64,000 bases of DNA, taken from NCBI RefSeq assembly GCF_008923185.1, contig NZ_WBMT01000004.1, positions 186,001-250,000 of the forward strand, in the 5' to 3' direction. The DNA is from Actinomadura rudentiformis. Its GTDB lineage: Bacteria; Actinomycetota; Actinomycetes; Streptosporangiales; Streptosporangiaceae. This document shows, in pieces, positions 34,035-42,680 of the stretch; the first letter of the stretch is position 1; every line of letters starts with the position of its first letter. Both the position numbers and the translations under genes were made by a program. The notes under the pieces were generated by a model that worked only from the letters and a program-made list of their open reading frames with translations, was not told the DNA's origin and made no database searches.

Positions 34035-36008
34035 GTGGGGATCTTGAGGACGCGCGCGGCGGCAGGCACGGTGACGGCGGCGCTGGTGATCGGTGTGACG
34101 GCGGCGACGGTGCCGTCATCGGCTTCGGTGCAGCCCGGGCAGTTGTACGTCGCGCCATGGGGAAAGGACACCTGGCCGGGCACCGTCAACCAGCCGTTCG
34201 CCACGGCGGAACGCGCGCAGAAGGCCGTACGGGCACGGACCGCGCGGATGGCGTCGGACATCGTGGTCAACTTCCGCGTCGGGACGTACCGGCTCAAGGC
34301 CTCGCTCAATCTGACGGAGGCCGAGGGCGACTCGGGGCGCAATGGCCATCGGGTGATCTACCAGGCGTACGGCTACGGGACGCCGCGCCAGGAGAAGGTG
34401 ACCATCAGCGGTGGCCGGCAGGTCACCGGCTGGCAGCCCGACCGGCAGTTGAAGGGCTACTGGCGCGCCGACGTCGGCGGGCTCGACACCCGCCAGCTCT
34501 ACGTCAACGACAAACGGGCCACGCGTCTCGTACGAGGCAACTCGGGGCTGGCCGGCAAGCTGAAGCTCACGGAGAACGGCTACACCACCACGAGCGCGAT
34601 CCCGAAGACCTGGAGCAAGCCGCGCGACATCGAGTTCGTCTACCGGTACGGCTACCTTGAGGGCCGCTGCGGCGTGGCCGGCATCTCAAGCAACTCCAAG
34701 CGGACCACGATCACCATGGATCAGCCCTGCTGGCAGCTGGCACGGGGTCTGTACGGCGCGGACGCGCTCAAAGAGTGGTTCGAGGTGGAGAACTCCACCA
34801 GCTTCCCGCACAAGCCTGGCAGCTGGTACCTCGACCGTTCCCGGCCCGGCCGGCATGTGCTGCTCTACCGGCCGCGACCGGGGGAGGACATGCGCCGCGT
34901 CCAGGCGATCGTCCCCGTCGTGCAGACTCTTGTCAGCGGTACGGGACGGCCGGGCCGCCCCCTGCACGACGTCGCGTTCAAGGGCCTGACGTTCGCTCAC
35001 GCCACCTGGCTGGAGCCCAGCCAGCCCGCCGGATTCCCCGCCGCGTGGAGCATGTACGTGCGGCCGGGCAACGGCGAGGACGGCACGCTGCTGACGGTGC
35101 CGGGCAACATCGCCTTCCGCACCACTGAACGGATCACCGTCGAGGGCAATCGCTTCGTCCACCTGGGCGCGCAGGCCCTGGAGTTCTCCAAGAACAGCTC
35201 GTACAACGTCATCAACGGCAACGTCATCACCGACGTGTCCGACGGCGGCATCCTGATGGGCGTGGTCGTGCCCGACCTGAAGGGGATCAACCGCGGCAAC
35301 CGGATCACCAACAACTGGATCCACGGCACCGGAGCGGACTACCGCGCGTCGTCCGCGATCTGGGACACCGCGACCCAGGAAACGACCATCGCGCACAACC
35401 AGGTCAACGACGTCCCGTACACCGGCATCCTGTCCGGCCCGAGCGACGACCTGCGGGACATCATGCGCGGCAACCGCATCCTCAACAACCGGGTGTTCCG
35501 GACCAACCGGCTTCTGGCCGACGGCGGCGGGATCTACCTCCGCGGGGAGCAGGGCAAGTCGTTCACGGACGGAGCGGTCATCAGCGGCAACGCCGTCACC
35601 GACAGTAAGTTCACGCCCGAATGGAACGTCGGGATCTACACCGACGACAGCTCCAACTGGATGACCGTGGACCGCAACGTCGTCCACGACTATGTGGCGT
35701 CCATCGGCGGTTGCAGTGAGGAGTGGGGCAACCGGCCCGTGCAGAACGTCCGGTATCGCGGGAACTTCTGGGACGACGCCGTACCGGAATGGCTGAAGCG
35801 CCGGGAGTTCCCCGGCGCCTGGCCGCCGGCCGACGAGCAGAACCCCGAGCAAGGCTGCGGCGACCCGCACAAGCTGGAGTTCGCCGGCAACACGCTGCTG
35901 CCCGCCGCCAACCCAGGCCAGGCGTGCGCCGGCAACCCAGGCTGCGCCGCGATCGTCCGCAACGCCGGCCTGCTCCCGCCCTACCGCCACCTCCTGAGCA
36001 CGCCCTGA
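34035..36008 (+). CDS. Secreted right-handed parallel beta-helix protein
   Basis: A 657-residue preprotein with a signal peptide (AAAGTVTAALVIGVTAATVP). The N-terminal part (QLYVAPWGKDTWPGTVNQPF, ATAERAQKAVR) is typical of extracellular polysaccharide-active beta-helix proteins. From about 330 on, helix coils follow (ITVEGNRFVHLGAQALEF, SYNVINGNVITDVSDGGILM, TTIAHNQVNDVPYTGILSGP, VISGNAVTDSKF). It probably acts on a plant or microbial glycan, as lyase or glycosidase; no catalytic set can be named. The GTG at 34035 has GGGAGG nearby. The end carries Cys-rich EQGCGDP and NPGQACAGNPGCAA. Confidence 0.85.
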   Translation: MGILRTRAAAGTVTAALVIGVTAATVPSSASVQPGQLYVAPWGKDTWPGTVNQPFATAERAQKAVRARTARMASDIVVNFRVGTYRLKASLNLTEAEGDSGRNGHRVIYQAYGYGTPRQEKVTISGGRQVTGWQPDRQLKGYWRADVGGLDTRQLYVNDKRATRLVRGNSGLAGKLKLTENGYTTTSAIPKTWSKPRDIEFVYRYGYLEGRCGVAGISSNSKRTTITMDQPCWQLARGLYGADALKEWFEVENSTSFPHKPGSWYLDRSRPGRHVLLYRPRPGEDMRRVQAIVPVVQTLVSGTGRPGRPLHDVAFKGLTFAHATWLEPSQPAGFPAAWSMYVRPGNGEDGTLLTVPGNIAFRTTERITVEGNRFVHLGAQALEFSKNSSYNVINGNVITDVSDGGILMGVVVPDLKGINRGNRITNNWIHGTGADYRASSAIWDTATQETTIAHNQVNDVPYTGILSGPSDDLRDIMRGNRILNNRVFRTNRLLADGGGIYLRGEQGKSFTDGAVISGNAVTDSKFTPEWNVGIYTDDSSNWMTVDRNVVHDYVASIGGCSEEWGNRPVQNVRYRGNFWDDAVPEWLKRREFPGAWPPADEQNPEQGCGDPHKLEFAGNTLLPAANPGQACAGNPGCAAIVRNAGLLPPYRHLLSTP

Positions 36009-36163
36009 TCGAACGGCGGGCAGCGGGTCGGGCAGGCGGCGTTCGCGGGCGGGTTCTCCCAGGGCGGCGACGAAGTCTTCGAACCCCCGACCGGCTGGTG
36101 ATCTGCAGGCTGCGCACCGCAACCATCACGGCTGAACGCGCCGCGGGCACTCGCACCTAGACA

Positions 36164-36186
36164 GGTAATTAGCTAATTGCCATAAT
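36164..36186 (+). promoter_or_regulatory. Operator and -10 region of the ArsR-YbaK operon
   Basis: A palindrome with core AATTAGCTAATT, flanked by GG and CC (36164-36181), overlaps or abuts CATAAT (36181-36186), a good -10 element. The GTG start is at 36193, so the transcript is probably leaderless and the regulator would cover its own promoter. Confidence 0.65.
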
Positions 36187-36192
36187 ATCCGG

Positions 36193-36495
36193 GTGCTGGA
36201 CGTGGACCTGATGAAGGCGCTGGCCAACGACAAGCGCCTGCTGATCTTGGAGTGGTTGCGTGATCCGGAGCGGCACTTTCCCCCGCAACGCGACGGTGAC
36301 CTGGTTCGAGACGGGGTCTGCTCGCTGTTCATCGCCCAGAAGCTGGGGGTGAGCCAGCCGACCTGCGGCGAGCATCTGCGGGTGCTGGCGCAGGCGGGCC
36401 TGGTGCGCGGCAAGAAGATCAAGCAGTGGGTGTTCTACCAGCGTGACGAGGACCGGATCGCGCGGGCGAAGGAGTTGCTGAGTGGTGAGTGGTGA
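36193..36495 (+). CDS. ArsR-type winged-helix regulator
   Basis: A 100-residue protein: DLMKALANDKRLLILEWLRD, FIAQKLGVSQPTCGEHLRVL, AQAGLVRGKKIKQWVFYQRD are the full ArsR fold with recognition helix SQPTCGEHLRVL. A Cys in CSLFIAQKLG and one in PTCGEH could be redox or metal responsive, though the CxC metal motif of classical ArsR is absent. It starts at GTG and is followed immediately (one base gap) by a YbaK-type gene. A palindrome covers the promoter. Confidence 0.85.
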   Translation: MLDVDLMKALANDKRLLILEWLRDPERHFPPQRDGDLVRDGVCSLFIAQKLGVSQPTCGEHLRVLAQAGLVRGKKIKQWVFYQRDEDRIARAKELLSGEW

Positions 36496-36496
36496 G

Positions 36497-37006
36497 ATGA
36501 ACGGCGGCGTGACAGCGCCCACGGCGGGACTGTACGAGCGGCTGATTGCGGACCTGGAGGCCGCCGGAGCGCGCTACCGCCTGATCGACCATCCACCCGA
36601 AGGACGCACCGAGGTGGTCAGCGCGCTGCGCGGGCACGACGTCGCGCAGGCCGCCAAGTGCCTGATCACCATGGTCAAGATCGGCAAGAAGCAGACCCGG
36701 TATGCGCTGGCCGTGGTGCCCGGCGACGCTCGGCTGGACCTGCAGGCGGTCAAGGACCTGCTGGCGGGGACCTATGTGACCTTCGCCAGCCGGGAAAAGG
36801 CCGAGGAACTGGCCGGCAGCGTGAGCGGCACCGTGCTGCCGTTCAGCTACCACCCCCAACTGGAGGTGATCGCCGATCCGGCGCTGCAACAGGTGCCGGA
36901 GCTGTTCTTCAACGCCGCCCGGCTGGACCGCTCGATCGCCCTGGCCACCGACGACTACCTGCGCCTGGCCGCACCACGCCTGGCTCCCATCACCACCCCC
37001 GGCTGA
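36497..37006 (+). CDS. YbaK/EbsC-type aminoacyl-tRNA deacylase
   Basis: A 169-residue member of the YbaK/ProX-like editing family. YRLIDHPPEGRTEVVSALRG is the typical start, AAKCLITMVK holds the conserved lysine, and LDLQAVKDLLAG and VTFASREKAEELAGSVSGTV fit the core. Family members hydrolyse mischarged tRNAs (Cys-tRNA-Pro, Ala-tRNA-Pro and others). The conserved GxVxPF motif appears as SGTVLPFSY. Several codons can start it; the ATG at 36497 comes one base after the ArsR stop, so the two genes are coupled. Confidence 0.85.
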   Translation: MNGGVTAPTAGLYERLIADLEAAGARYRLIDHPPEGRTEVVSALRGHDVAQAAKCLITMVKIGKKQTRYALAVVPGDARLDLQAVKDLLAGTYVTFASREKAEELAGSVSGTVLPFSYHPQLEVIADPALQQVPELFFNAARLDRSIALATDDYLRLAAPRLAPITTPG

Positions 37007-37146
37007 ACCACACGACCGGCCGTTCCACCCAGCTTCCGCTGACGTAGGGAAGCCGCGCGTTCACCAGCGGAGAGGAAATCTTACGGCTCTGGGACGGCTG
37101 CACGCCGCCGCGTGCAGGGCCTGCTCGCCGATCTTAGATTTCGGGC

Positions 37147-38169
37147 ATGCGATCTTCCCTTGCGGCCAGCCGGGCCGCCCGCCGCTGGAGCCTGGCCGCC
37201 TGTGCCGTCACCGCAGCCGTCCCCCTGATCGTCGCCGCGCCCGCGCACGCCGGCGAGCCCCCCACGCTCGCGTCCCTCTCGGTGTCGCCGAGCACCATCA
37301 CCGCAGGCCACGAGGCAATCCAAACCGTCACCCTGAACGAGCCCGCGCCCGCGGGCGGCACGAAAGTGATCGTGTACCCGCAGGGGCCCTACACCGACTG
37401 GACCTACTTCCAGGCCACCCGCCACGAGGTCACCGTGCCCGAGGGCAGGACCAGCGTGGGCATCCCCATCAGGGTGCAGTCCGATGACACCACCACGACC
37501 AGCCGCCTCATCGCCTTCGCCGGAAACTCCAGGGCCGAGACCACGGTCACCGTCGTCCCTCAGAATCCAAGCGAGCAGGCCGTGACCTCCTTCACGACGC
37601 AGACGCAGAAAGGGACGAACGCGGTCCTGCAGGGCTCGCCTGTCACAGGGAAGGTCGAACTGAAGTCCCCGGCGCCGATCGGCGGGCTGGCGGTGGACAT
37701 CCGCACCGACCCCAACCCCAACCTCAGTGACCTCCAGACGCCGTACTACGTCGTGATCCCGGCCGGAGCCACGAGCGCGACGTTCACCATGACTCCGCTC
37801 AACTACGACAGGCCGGAACTCAACACCGTCACGGCCGACGTCGGCGGCGCCGGCCAGTCCGTGGACATCACCAGCGTGCCGAAGAAGTTCACGGTCGGCG
37901 CCATCGCCCCGGTGCGCCAGTCCGGCGGCCACGGCGTGGTCGGCCTCGGCGAATGGTGGCACCCCTTCGGCGCGAAGATCGAGCTGACCAGCGACAATGC
38001 CAAGGTGAGCGTGCCGCCCACGGTGCAGATCCCCGCCGACCAGATCCACGCGAAATTCAAGATCGACGTCGCGGCCGGCGCCGAGCCCGGCACCACGGCC
38101 AACATCACCGCCAAGTGGGTGCTGGGGCCGACCGCCCCAGTGACGACCCAGATCACCGTCGGGAACTGA
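37147..38169 (+). CDS. Secreted protein with Ig-like repeats
   Basis: A 340-residue preprotein. The signal peptide is WSLAACAVTAAVPLIVAAPA with cleavage near AHAGEPP. The rest is Thr/Val/Pro-rich beta sequence in three similar segments, each with a pattern like LASLSVSPSTITAGHEAIQT, PVTGKVELKSPAPIGGLAV and a closing VEVPxG/IPAGATSATF motif, suggesting repeated Ig-like domains. No sortase signal or catalytic motif. Possibly a cell-surface or matrix protein. A -10-like TTAGAT lies close to the ATG. Confidence 0.75.
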   Translation: MRSSLAASRAARRWSLAACAVTAAVPLIVAAPAHAGEPPTLASLSVSPSTITAGHEAIQTVTLNEPAPAGGTKVIVYPQGPYTDWTYFQATRHEVTVPEGRTSVGIPIRVQSDDTTTTSRLIAFAGNSRAETTVTVVPQNPSEQAVTSFTTQTQKGTNAVLQGSPVTGKVELKSPAPIGGLAVDIRTDPNPNLSDLQTPYYVVIPAGATSATFTMTPLNYDRPELNTVTADVGGAGQSVDITSVPKKFTVGAIAPVRQSGGHGVVGLGEWWHPFGAKIELTSDNAKVSVPPTVQIPADQIHAKFKIDVAAGAEPGTTANITAKWVLGPTAPVTTQITVGN

Positions 38170-38368
38170 CCAGCCGGAGAGAGAGGGCAGGCTCGCCGTA
38201 CCAACGCCGCCCCTCTCCTCACCGAAGCCGCACCCAGCGAACACCTGCTTGACCGCCGACACCAGCGCGCGACCGGAGACGCCCACCAGTTCGGCGATCG
38301 AGGTGGCCGAGCGGCCGGGGGAACAGGTCGCGGGCGGCTTCCGACGCGAGCGCGACGAACGATGCGCG

Positions 38369-38566
38369 TCAGCCCACCGACACCTGGGCAGAGACATCTG
38401 GTCCGGGAGCGTCAGTACTGATTGTGAGGTCGTAGATCCCGACATTCTGGCCCTGGACCTGGATTTCGACGTCGGCGTTCGCCTCGGCGAGGCCAGGGGC
38501 CCCGGTCAGCGCGGTGGTGGCCAGTGCTGTGACGGTGATGGCAAGCAGACGAGCGATGCGGCGCAT
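38369..38566 (-). CDS. Very small secreted protein
   Basis: A 65-residue preprotein: a signal peptide (RIARLLAITVTALATTALTG, cleavage near GLAEA) and about 38 mature residues of beta-like sequence (VEIQVQGQNVGIYDLTIST). The ATG at 38566 has GGAAGG 6 bases upstream, which is why this short start is preferred over the longer open frame. No cysteines and no known domain. It is a single gene convergent with the Ig-like protein gene, 200 bases away. Confidence 0.7.
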   Translation of the reverse strand: MRRIARLLAITVTALATTALTGAPGLAEANADVEIQVQGQNVGIYDLTISTDAPGPDVSAQVSVG

Positions 38567-38755
38567 GAGAACCTTCCAGGGGCAGCAGCCTTGCCTTGCT
38601 TCCTGATAGTAGTTCGTCCGTAATGCTCTGTAACGATCGCGTGGGCGACATTCATGTCTCGGAGCCGGATCAGCCGTCCATTCCCGGGTGGTCTGATGCG
38701 GGTGGGCCAGGTGGCTACCAGCCTCCGCCGGGCGTGACTCTGCGAGCATGGCGGC

Positions 38756-39127
38756 ATGGACAGAGACGCGGTCGAAAGGTGGGTTGCCGGGTACGAGCGA
38801 GCGTGGCGCACACCCGGCGCTGAGCCTCTCGCCGAGCTGTTCTCGCCGGATGTGTCGTACCTGCCGTCGCCGTGGGCGGACCCAATCGTGGGTCTGTCCC
38901 GGCTCGGGCCGTGGTGGGACGCCGAGCGCGACGGTCCCGACGAGCCGTTCACGATGACGAGCGAGGTCGTGGCCGTCGACGGCGACACGGCGGTGGTGCG
39001 GATCGAGGTCGCCTACCAGCACGACGCGCACTGGCGCGACCTATGGATCCTGCGTTTCGACGCCGACGGCCGCTGTGCCCGGTTCGAGGAATGGCCGTTC
39101 GCCCCGGACCAGCCCGACGGGCACTAG
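38756..39127 (+). CDS. SnoaL-like (NTF2 fold) protein
   Basis: A 123-residue protein with the SnoaL/NTF2 pattern: VERWVAGYERAWRTPGAEPL, ELFSPDVSYLPSP, then VVAVDGDTAVVRIEVAYQ and DLWILRFDADGRCARFEEWP. Such folds act as small isomerases, hydrolases or ligand binders; the ligand is unknown. It converges with the methyltransferase gene and overlaps its end by four bases (39124-39127), so the two transcripts overlap tail to tail. Confidence 0.82.
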   Translation: MDRDAVERWVAGYERAWRTPGAEPLAELFSPDVSYLPSPWADPIVGLSRLGPWWDAERDGPDEPFTMTSEVVAVDGDTAVVRIEVAYQHDAHWRDLWILRFDADGRCARFEEWPFAPDQPDGH

Positions 39128-39783
39128 CCCGACGTGCGTGGCTTGCGGGCGAGGAGACGACCGTGCTGGAACCTCTCGTTCTCACCCGGCTCGCGGCGCA
39201 TCCTGCCGACCTCTGTGAGCCCGGCCCTGGACGCCAGGTCCGCGACGTGGTCGATGGAGAGCCGGTAGGCGCGGGAGACCTTGTGGTCGAACGGCTCGGC
39301 CGGGTGCGGCGAGTCGTCACCGGTCGCGAAGAACCCGACGAGCAGGTGACCGCCCGGCGCGAGCACCCGTGCGAACTCAGCAAAGATCACCGGCAGGTCG
39401 TCCGGAGAGGTGTGGATGATGGAGTACCAGGAGAGAACGCCGCCCAGCGCGCCGTCCGCGATGTCCAGCGCGAGCATCGAACCCTCGTCGAACCGCAGGT
39501 CCGGGTACTCCTGGCGGGCCAGCTCGATCATCGCCGGCGACGCGTCGACACCGAAGGCGGTCACACCGAGGGAGGCCAGGCGCGCCGTGACGCCGCCGGG
39601 GCCGCATCCGAGGTCGGCCACCGGTCCGGCGTCCGCGGCTCGTACGAACTCGGCGAACGCGGCGACCATGGCGCTGTCCAGCGGCAGGCCTTCGACTGAG
39701 TCGCGGAACAACTCGGCGTAGAGGGTGGCGACGTCGTCGTAGGCCGCCCGGGTGGTGTCCAGGGAGGATGAAGAGTCGATCAT
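39124..39783 (-). CDS. Class I SAM-dependent methyltransferase
   Basis: A 219-residue enzyme. VADLGCGPGGVTARLASLGV is motif I (about 55-74), FGVDASPAMIELARQEYP is motif II, DGALGGVLSWYSIIHTSPDD and FARVLAPGGHLLVGFF are the later strands. The substrate is unknown, but the fold and length match small-molecule methyltransferases. It ends 4 bases inside the SnoaL-like gene on the other strand. The upstream decarboxylase on the same strand ends 12 bases before it, so both probably share a transcript. Confidence 0.88.
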   Translation of the reverse strand: MIDSSSSLDTTRAAYDDVATLYAELFRDSVEGLPLDSAMVAAFAEFVRAADAGPVADLGCGPGGVTARLASLGVTAFGVDASPAMIELARQEYPDLRFDEGSMLALDIADGALGGVLSWYSIIHTSPDDLPVIFAEFARVLAPGGHLLVGFFATGDDSPHPAEPFDHKVSRAYRLSIDHVADLASRAGLTEVGRMRREPGENERFQHGRLLARKPRTSG

Positions 39784-39794
39784 GGTTGACGACC

Positions 39795-41345
39795 CTAGTC
39801 CGGCAGGTCGCCATCGGTGATCCGGCCCCGAGCGGCTTCAGATTTGCCTGACTCCGGCGTCGTCGGGCGTGCTGCTCGGTGCGCGTCGTTCACGGCGTTC
39901 AGCAGTTCGTCGATGTCCTCGGGTGTGGTGCGGTGGCTGATGACGCAGGCGCGCAGTGCCGCGCGGCCGTTCAGGCGTACGGGGCTGATCCAGGCGCGTC
40001 CGCTCTGCACGACGGATCGCGCCAGCGCGCTGTGGCGCTCCCACGACTCGCCCGCTGAGAGGGCTTCGGCCTCGGGGTCGGCGAAGCAGACCACCGGGAG
40101 CGGGGTGTCGTTGGTGATCAGCCAGCCGGAGTCCACCAGGCGGCGGCGGAGGACATCGGCCAGTTCGGCATCGCGTTCCAGCTGCTCGGCATAACCGGAG
40201 CGTCCCGCGACGGCAAGGCTGAGGAACAGCTTCAGCCCCATGAACCGGCGCGACCATTGCTGGCTGGAGGTGTACGGGTCGACGGTGTCGGGGATGTCGG
40301 TCGGCATGTACGAGGTGGAGACGCGGAAGGTCTCCGCCAGCCCCTCGCCGTCGGTGCACAGCAGGGCACCGGCTCCCATCGGCACGCTCAGCCACTTGTG
40401 CGCGTCCACGGTGATGGAGTGCGCCTGTTCGATCCCGGTCAACGCTCCCCGCAGCCGATCTGAGAGGGCGGCCGCACCGCCGTACGCGGCGTCGACATGA
40501 AAGCGGATGCCGAACTCCCTGCACAGTTCGGCGAGCTCAGGCAGCGGGTCGATGACACCGGCCCCTGTAGTGCCGGCCGTCCCGACCACCATGAACGGAT
40601 GGTCACCGGCGTCGCGATCCGCGTCCAGCTGGGCTTTCAGCCGTTCGAGGTCCATGCGCAGCCCGGCATCGACCGGGACGAGCCGTACCGCGTCCCGCCC
40701 GATGCCGGTGGCGTGCGCGATCTTCAGCCAGGCCAGATGGCTTTCCGACGACGCGTACAGCACGGGCCGGCCGGGCAACGCCCTCAGCCCGGCCGTGCCG
40801 TACTCCGGCCACATCCTGGTCAACGCCAGCAGCACGGCGGTCAGGTTCGCCTCCGCGCCGCCGCTCGTGAACGACCCGGCAACCTGGCCAGCCGCATATC
40901 CCATGCGCCCGCCGAGGAAGCGCAGGAGATGATTCTCGATCTCCACTGCCGCCGGTGCGTGCGACCACGCCGCCATCTGCGGGTTGAACGCGGCGGCAAG
41001 GGTCTCACCGACGACACCCAGCAGCGTCGGCGTCGGGTTGAACAAGCCGAAATACCGGGGATGGGTCGTGTGCACGGTGCATTCGCGCAGTAGCGCCACG
41101 AGTTCGTCGATCACGACATCGGGCTCGGCGGGCTCGCCGAAGTCGTACGCACCGACCGCGGATCTCAACCTGCCGAGGTCCACCGGTGCGCTCACGGGCC
41201 GCGCGGCGATCTGCTCTCCTTCGGTGCGGAGAACGTCCATGACTCGCCGCCACAGCCATTCCGTCGGCCCGGTTGCCGGGTCGAACGAGTCCCGGCCCAG
41301 CGGGAAGGTCCGTTCGGTGATCGCGACATCTGCGTCATTTCCCAT
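39795..41345 (-). CDS. PLP-dependent group II decarboxylase
   Basis: A 516-residue enzyme. THPRYFGLFNPTPTLLGVVG is the substrate-loop block, GSFTSGGAEANLTAVLLALT binds PLP phosphate, VVGTAGTTGAGVIDPLPEL and HVDAAYGGAAAL give the ring-stacking region and the Asp, and ITVDAHKWLSVPMGAGALL contains the Schiff-base lysine. Related to tyrosine/DOPA/tryptophan and L-2,4-diaminobutyrate decarboxylases; the amino acid cannot be told. The ATG at 41345 (MGNDADV) is chosen over 41369. It is divergent from the third GlxA regulator and lies just upstream of a methyltransferase, so a methylated amine product is conceivable. Confidence 0.88.
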   Translation of the reverse strand: MGNDADVAITERTFPLGRDSFDPATGPTEWLWRRVMDVLRTEGEQIAARPVSAPVDLGRLRSAVGAYDFGEPAEPDVVIDELVALLRECTVHTTHPRYFGLFNPTPTLLGVVGETLAAAFNPQMAAWSHAPAAVEIENHLLRFLGGRMGYAAGQVAGSFTSGGAEANLTAVLLALTRMWPEYGTAGLRALPGRPVLYASSESHLAWLKIAHATGIGRDAVRLVPVDAGLRMDLERLKAQLDADRDAGDHPFMVVGTAGTTGAGVIDPLPELAELCREFGIRFHVDAAYGGAAALSDRLRGALTGIEQAHSITVDAHKWLSVPMGAGALLCTDGEGLAETFRVSTSYMPTDIPDTVDPYTSSQQWSRRFMGLKLFLSLAVAGRSGYAEQLERDAELADVLRRRLVDSGWLITNDTPLPVVCFADPEAEALSAGESWERHSALARSVVQSGRAWISPVRLNGRAALRACVISHRTTPEDIDELLNAVNDAHRAARPTTPESGKSEAARGRITDGDLPD

Positions 41346-41392
41346 GAGGCCATGCTCGCGGCCCGGCACCGGACGCCCAAGTGGCAGAAACG

Positions 41393-41412
41393 ACTATGAT
41401 CGCTAAAATAGT
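41393..41412. promoter_or_regulatory. Inverted repeat in the decarboxylase/GlxA divergent region
   Basis: ACTAT (41393-41397) and ATAGT (41408-41412) form an inverted repeat with 10 bases between, ending 3 bases before the GlxA ATG at 41416. The arms are short. It also supplies an AT-rich stretch suitable for a -10 element. Confidence 0.35.
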
Positions 41413-41415
41413 GAC

Positions 41416-42369
41416 ATGGCTTCCCGCACGGTCGCCGTGGCCGTCACCGACGGGGTGCCGATCTTCGAACTCGCCATCCCGTGCGAGGTGTTCGGCTACA
41501 GGCGCCCGGATCTGACCGACTCCTGGTACGACTTCCGGGTGTGCGTTCCGGCAGGTGAACGGCCCCGCACCGCCGCCGGTTTCGCCCCGGAGACCGCACA
41601 TGGCCTGGACGCGCTGGTCGAGGCCGACACCGTCGTGATCCCTGCCTGCCGCGACGTCCACGACGACCAGCCGGCCGAACTCGTCGCGGCCGTCCGTGCG
41701 GCCCATGACAACGGGGCCCGGATCGTCTCCTTGTGCTCCGGCGCGTTCGTGCTGGCGGCCGCCGGCGTTCTCGACGGGCGGCCGGCCACCACCCACTGGA
41801 TGCATGCCGACCTGCTCGCCCGCCGCTACCCGAAGGTCCTCGTCGACGCGTCCGTGCTCTACATCGACGACGGCGACGTCCTCACCAGCGCGGGAACCGC
41901 CGCCGGACTCGATCTGTGCCTGCACATCGTCCGCAGCGACTATGGCGCCGCCATCGCGAACGCGCTCGCCAAGCGTCTGGTCATGCCCGCGCATCGGCCC
42001 GGAGGCCAAGCTCAGTACATCGACGGGGGCAACGTCGTCACCGACATGAACCAACTCGCTCCGTTGCTGGATTGGGCGCGCCGACGGCTGGACCAGCCCC
42101 TGACGGTCTCAGCCCTCGCGGAACAGGCCAATGTCACCACGCGCACTCTCATCCGCCGCTTCCACACCGTGACCGGCACAACGCCGATGAACTGGCTGCG
42201 GAACATCCGGGTCGAGCACGCCCGCGAACTCCTGGAGACCACCGACCTGCCCATCGACCGGATCGCCGAACGTTCTGGGCTGGGCAGCTCCGCCAACCTC
42301 CGCCACCACTTCACCCGAACGGTCGGCGTCCCCCCGAGTACCTACCGCAAGGCCTTCTCCGCTGGCTGA
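41416..42369 (+). CDS. GlxA family transcriptional regulator (third of three)
   Basis: A 317-residue regulator. TVAVAVTDGVPIFELAIP and the SLCSGAFVLAAAGVLDGRPA/TTHW block identify the DJ-1/PfpI domain; LTVSALAEQANVTTRTLIRR and VGVPPSTYRKAF are the AraC helix-turn-helix pair. It is most like the first GlxA protein (12031-13017) in its first ten residues. It is divergent from the PLP decarboxylase 70 bases away, and is probably its regulator. No enzyme function is expected of the first domain. Confidence 0.9.
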   Translation: MASRTVAVAVTDGVPIFELAIPCEVFGYRRPDLTDSWYDFRVCVPAGERPRTAAGFAPETAHGLDALVEADTVVIPACRDVHDDQPAELVAAVRAAHDNGARIVSLCSGAFVLAAAGVLDGRPATTHWMHADLLARRYPKVLVDASVLYIDDGDVLTSAGTAAGLDLCLHIVRSDYGAAIANALAKRLVMPAHRPGGQAQYIDGGNVVTDMNQLAPLLDWARRRLDQPLTVSALAEQANVTTRTLIRRFHTVTGTTPMNWLRNIRVEHARELLETTDLPIDRIAERSGLGSSANLRHHFTRTVGVPPSTYRKAFSAG

Positions 42370-42528
42370 CTGCAGGCAAACGCCTGGGCGTTCGATCCGG
42401 TGATCCTGGGCCGCGGCGGGCCGATCTCCCACCCGGGCACACCAAGGACCTCCGGCTGGTCTCTGTGGAACAGCGACCAACGGGCGTGGTATCCCTCACC
42501 TATGGCCGAGCCTGACCGCCGGGGCGGG

Positions 42529-42680
42529 CCGGTGAACCGGAGCAGACCGGTGGACCCGGGGCGGACCGGTGACCCGGGCGGACCGGTGAGCTGGGCGGAC
42601 CGGTGACCCGGGCGGACCGGTGAGCTGGGCGGACCGGTGAGCTGGGCGGACCGGTGAGCTGGGCGGACCGGTGAACGCGG
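42529..42680. repeat. 17-bp tandem repeat
   Basis: CCGGTG recurs at 42529, 42547, 42566, 42583, 42600, 42617, 42634, 42651 and 42668; from 42566 on the period is exactly 17 bases with consensus CCGGTGAGCTGGGCGGA. Further degenerate CGGTGAACGCG copies follow to about 42712. It fills most of the space between the GlxA gene and the crotonase, whose GTG start is at 42757. Confidence 0.9.

Noticed and set aside
37081..38445. Reverse 454-codon frame over the Ig-like protein, with a SIAELVGVSGRALVSAVKQV segment resembling a helix-turn-helix near 38230-38300
   Set aside because: The frame is otherwise antisense to a secreted protein gene. The short segment might be a relic of a regulator, but it is too short to support.
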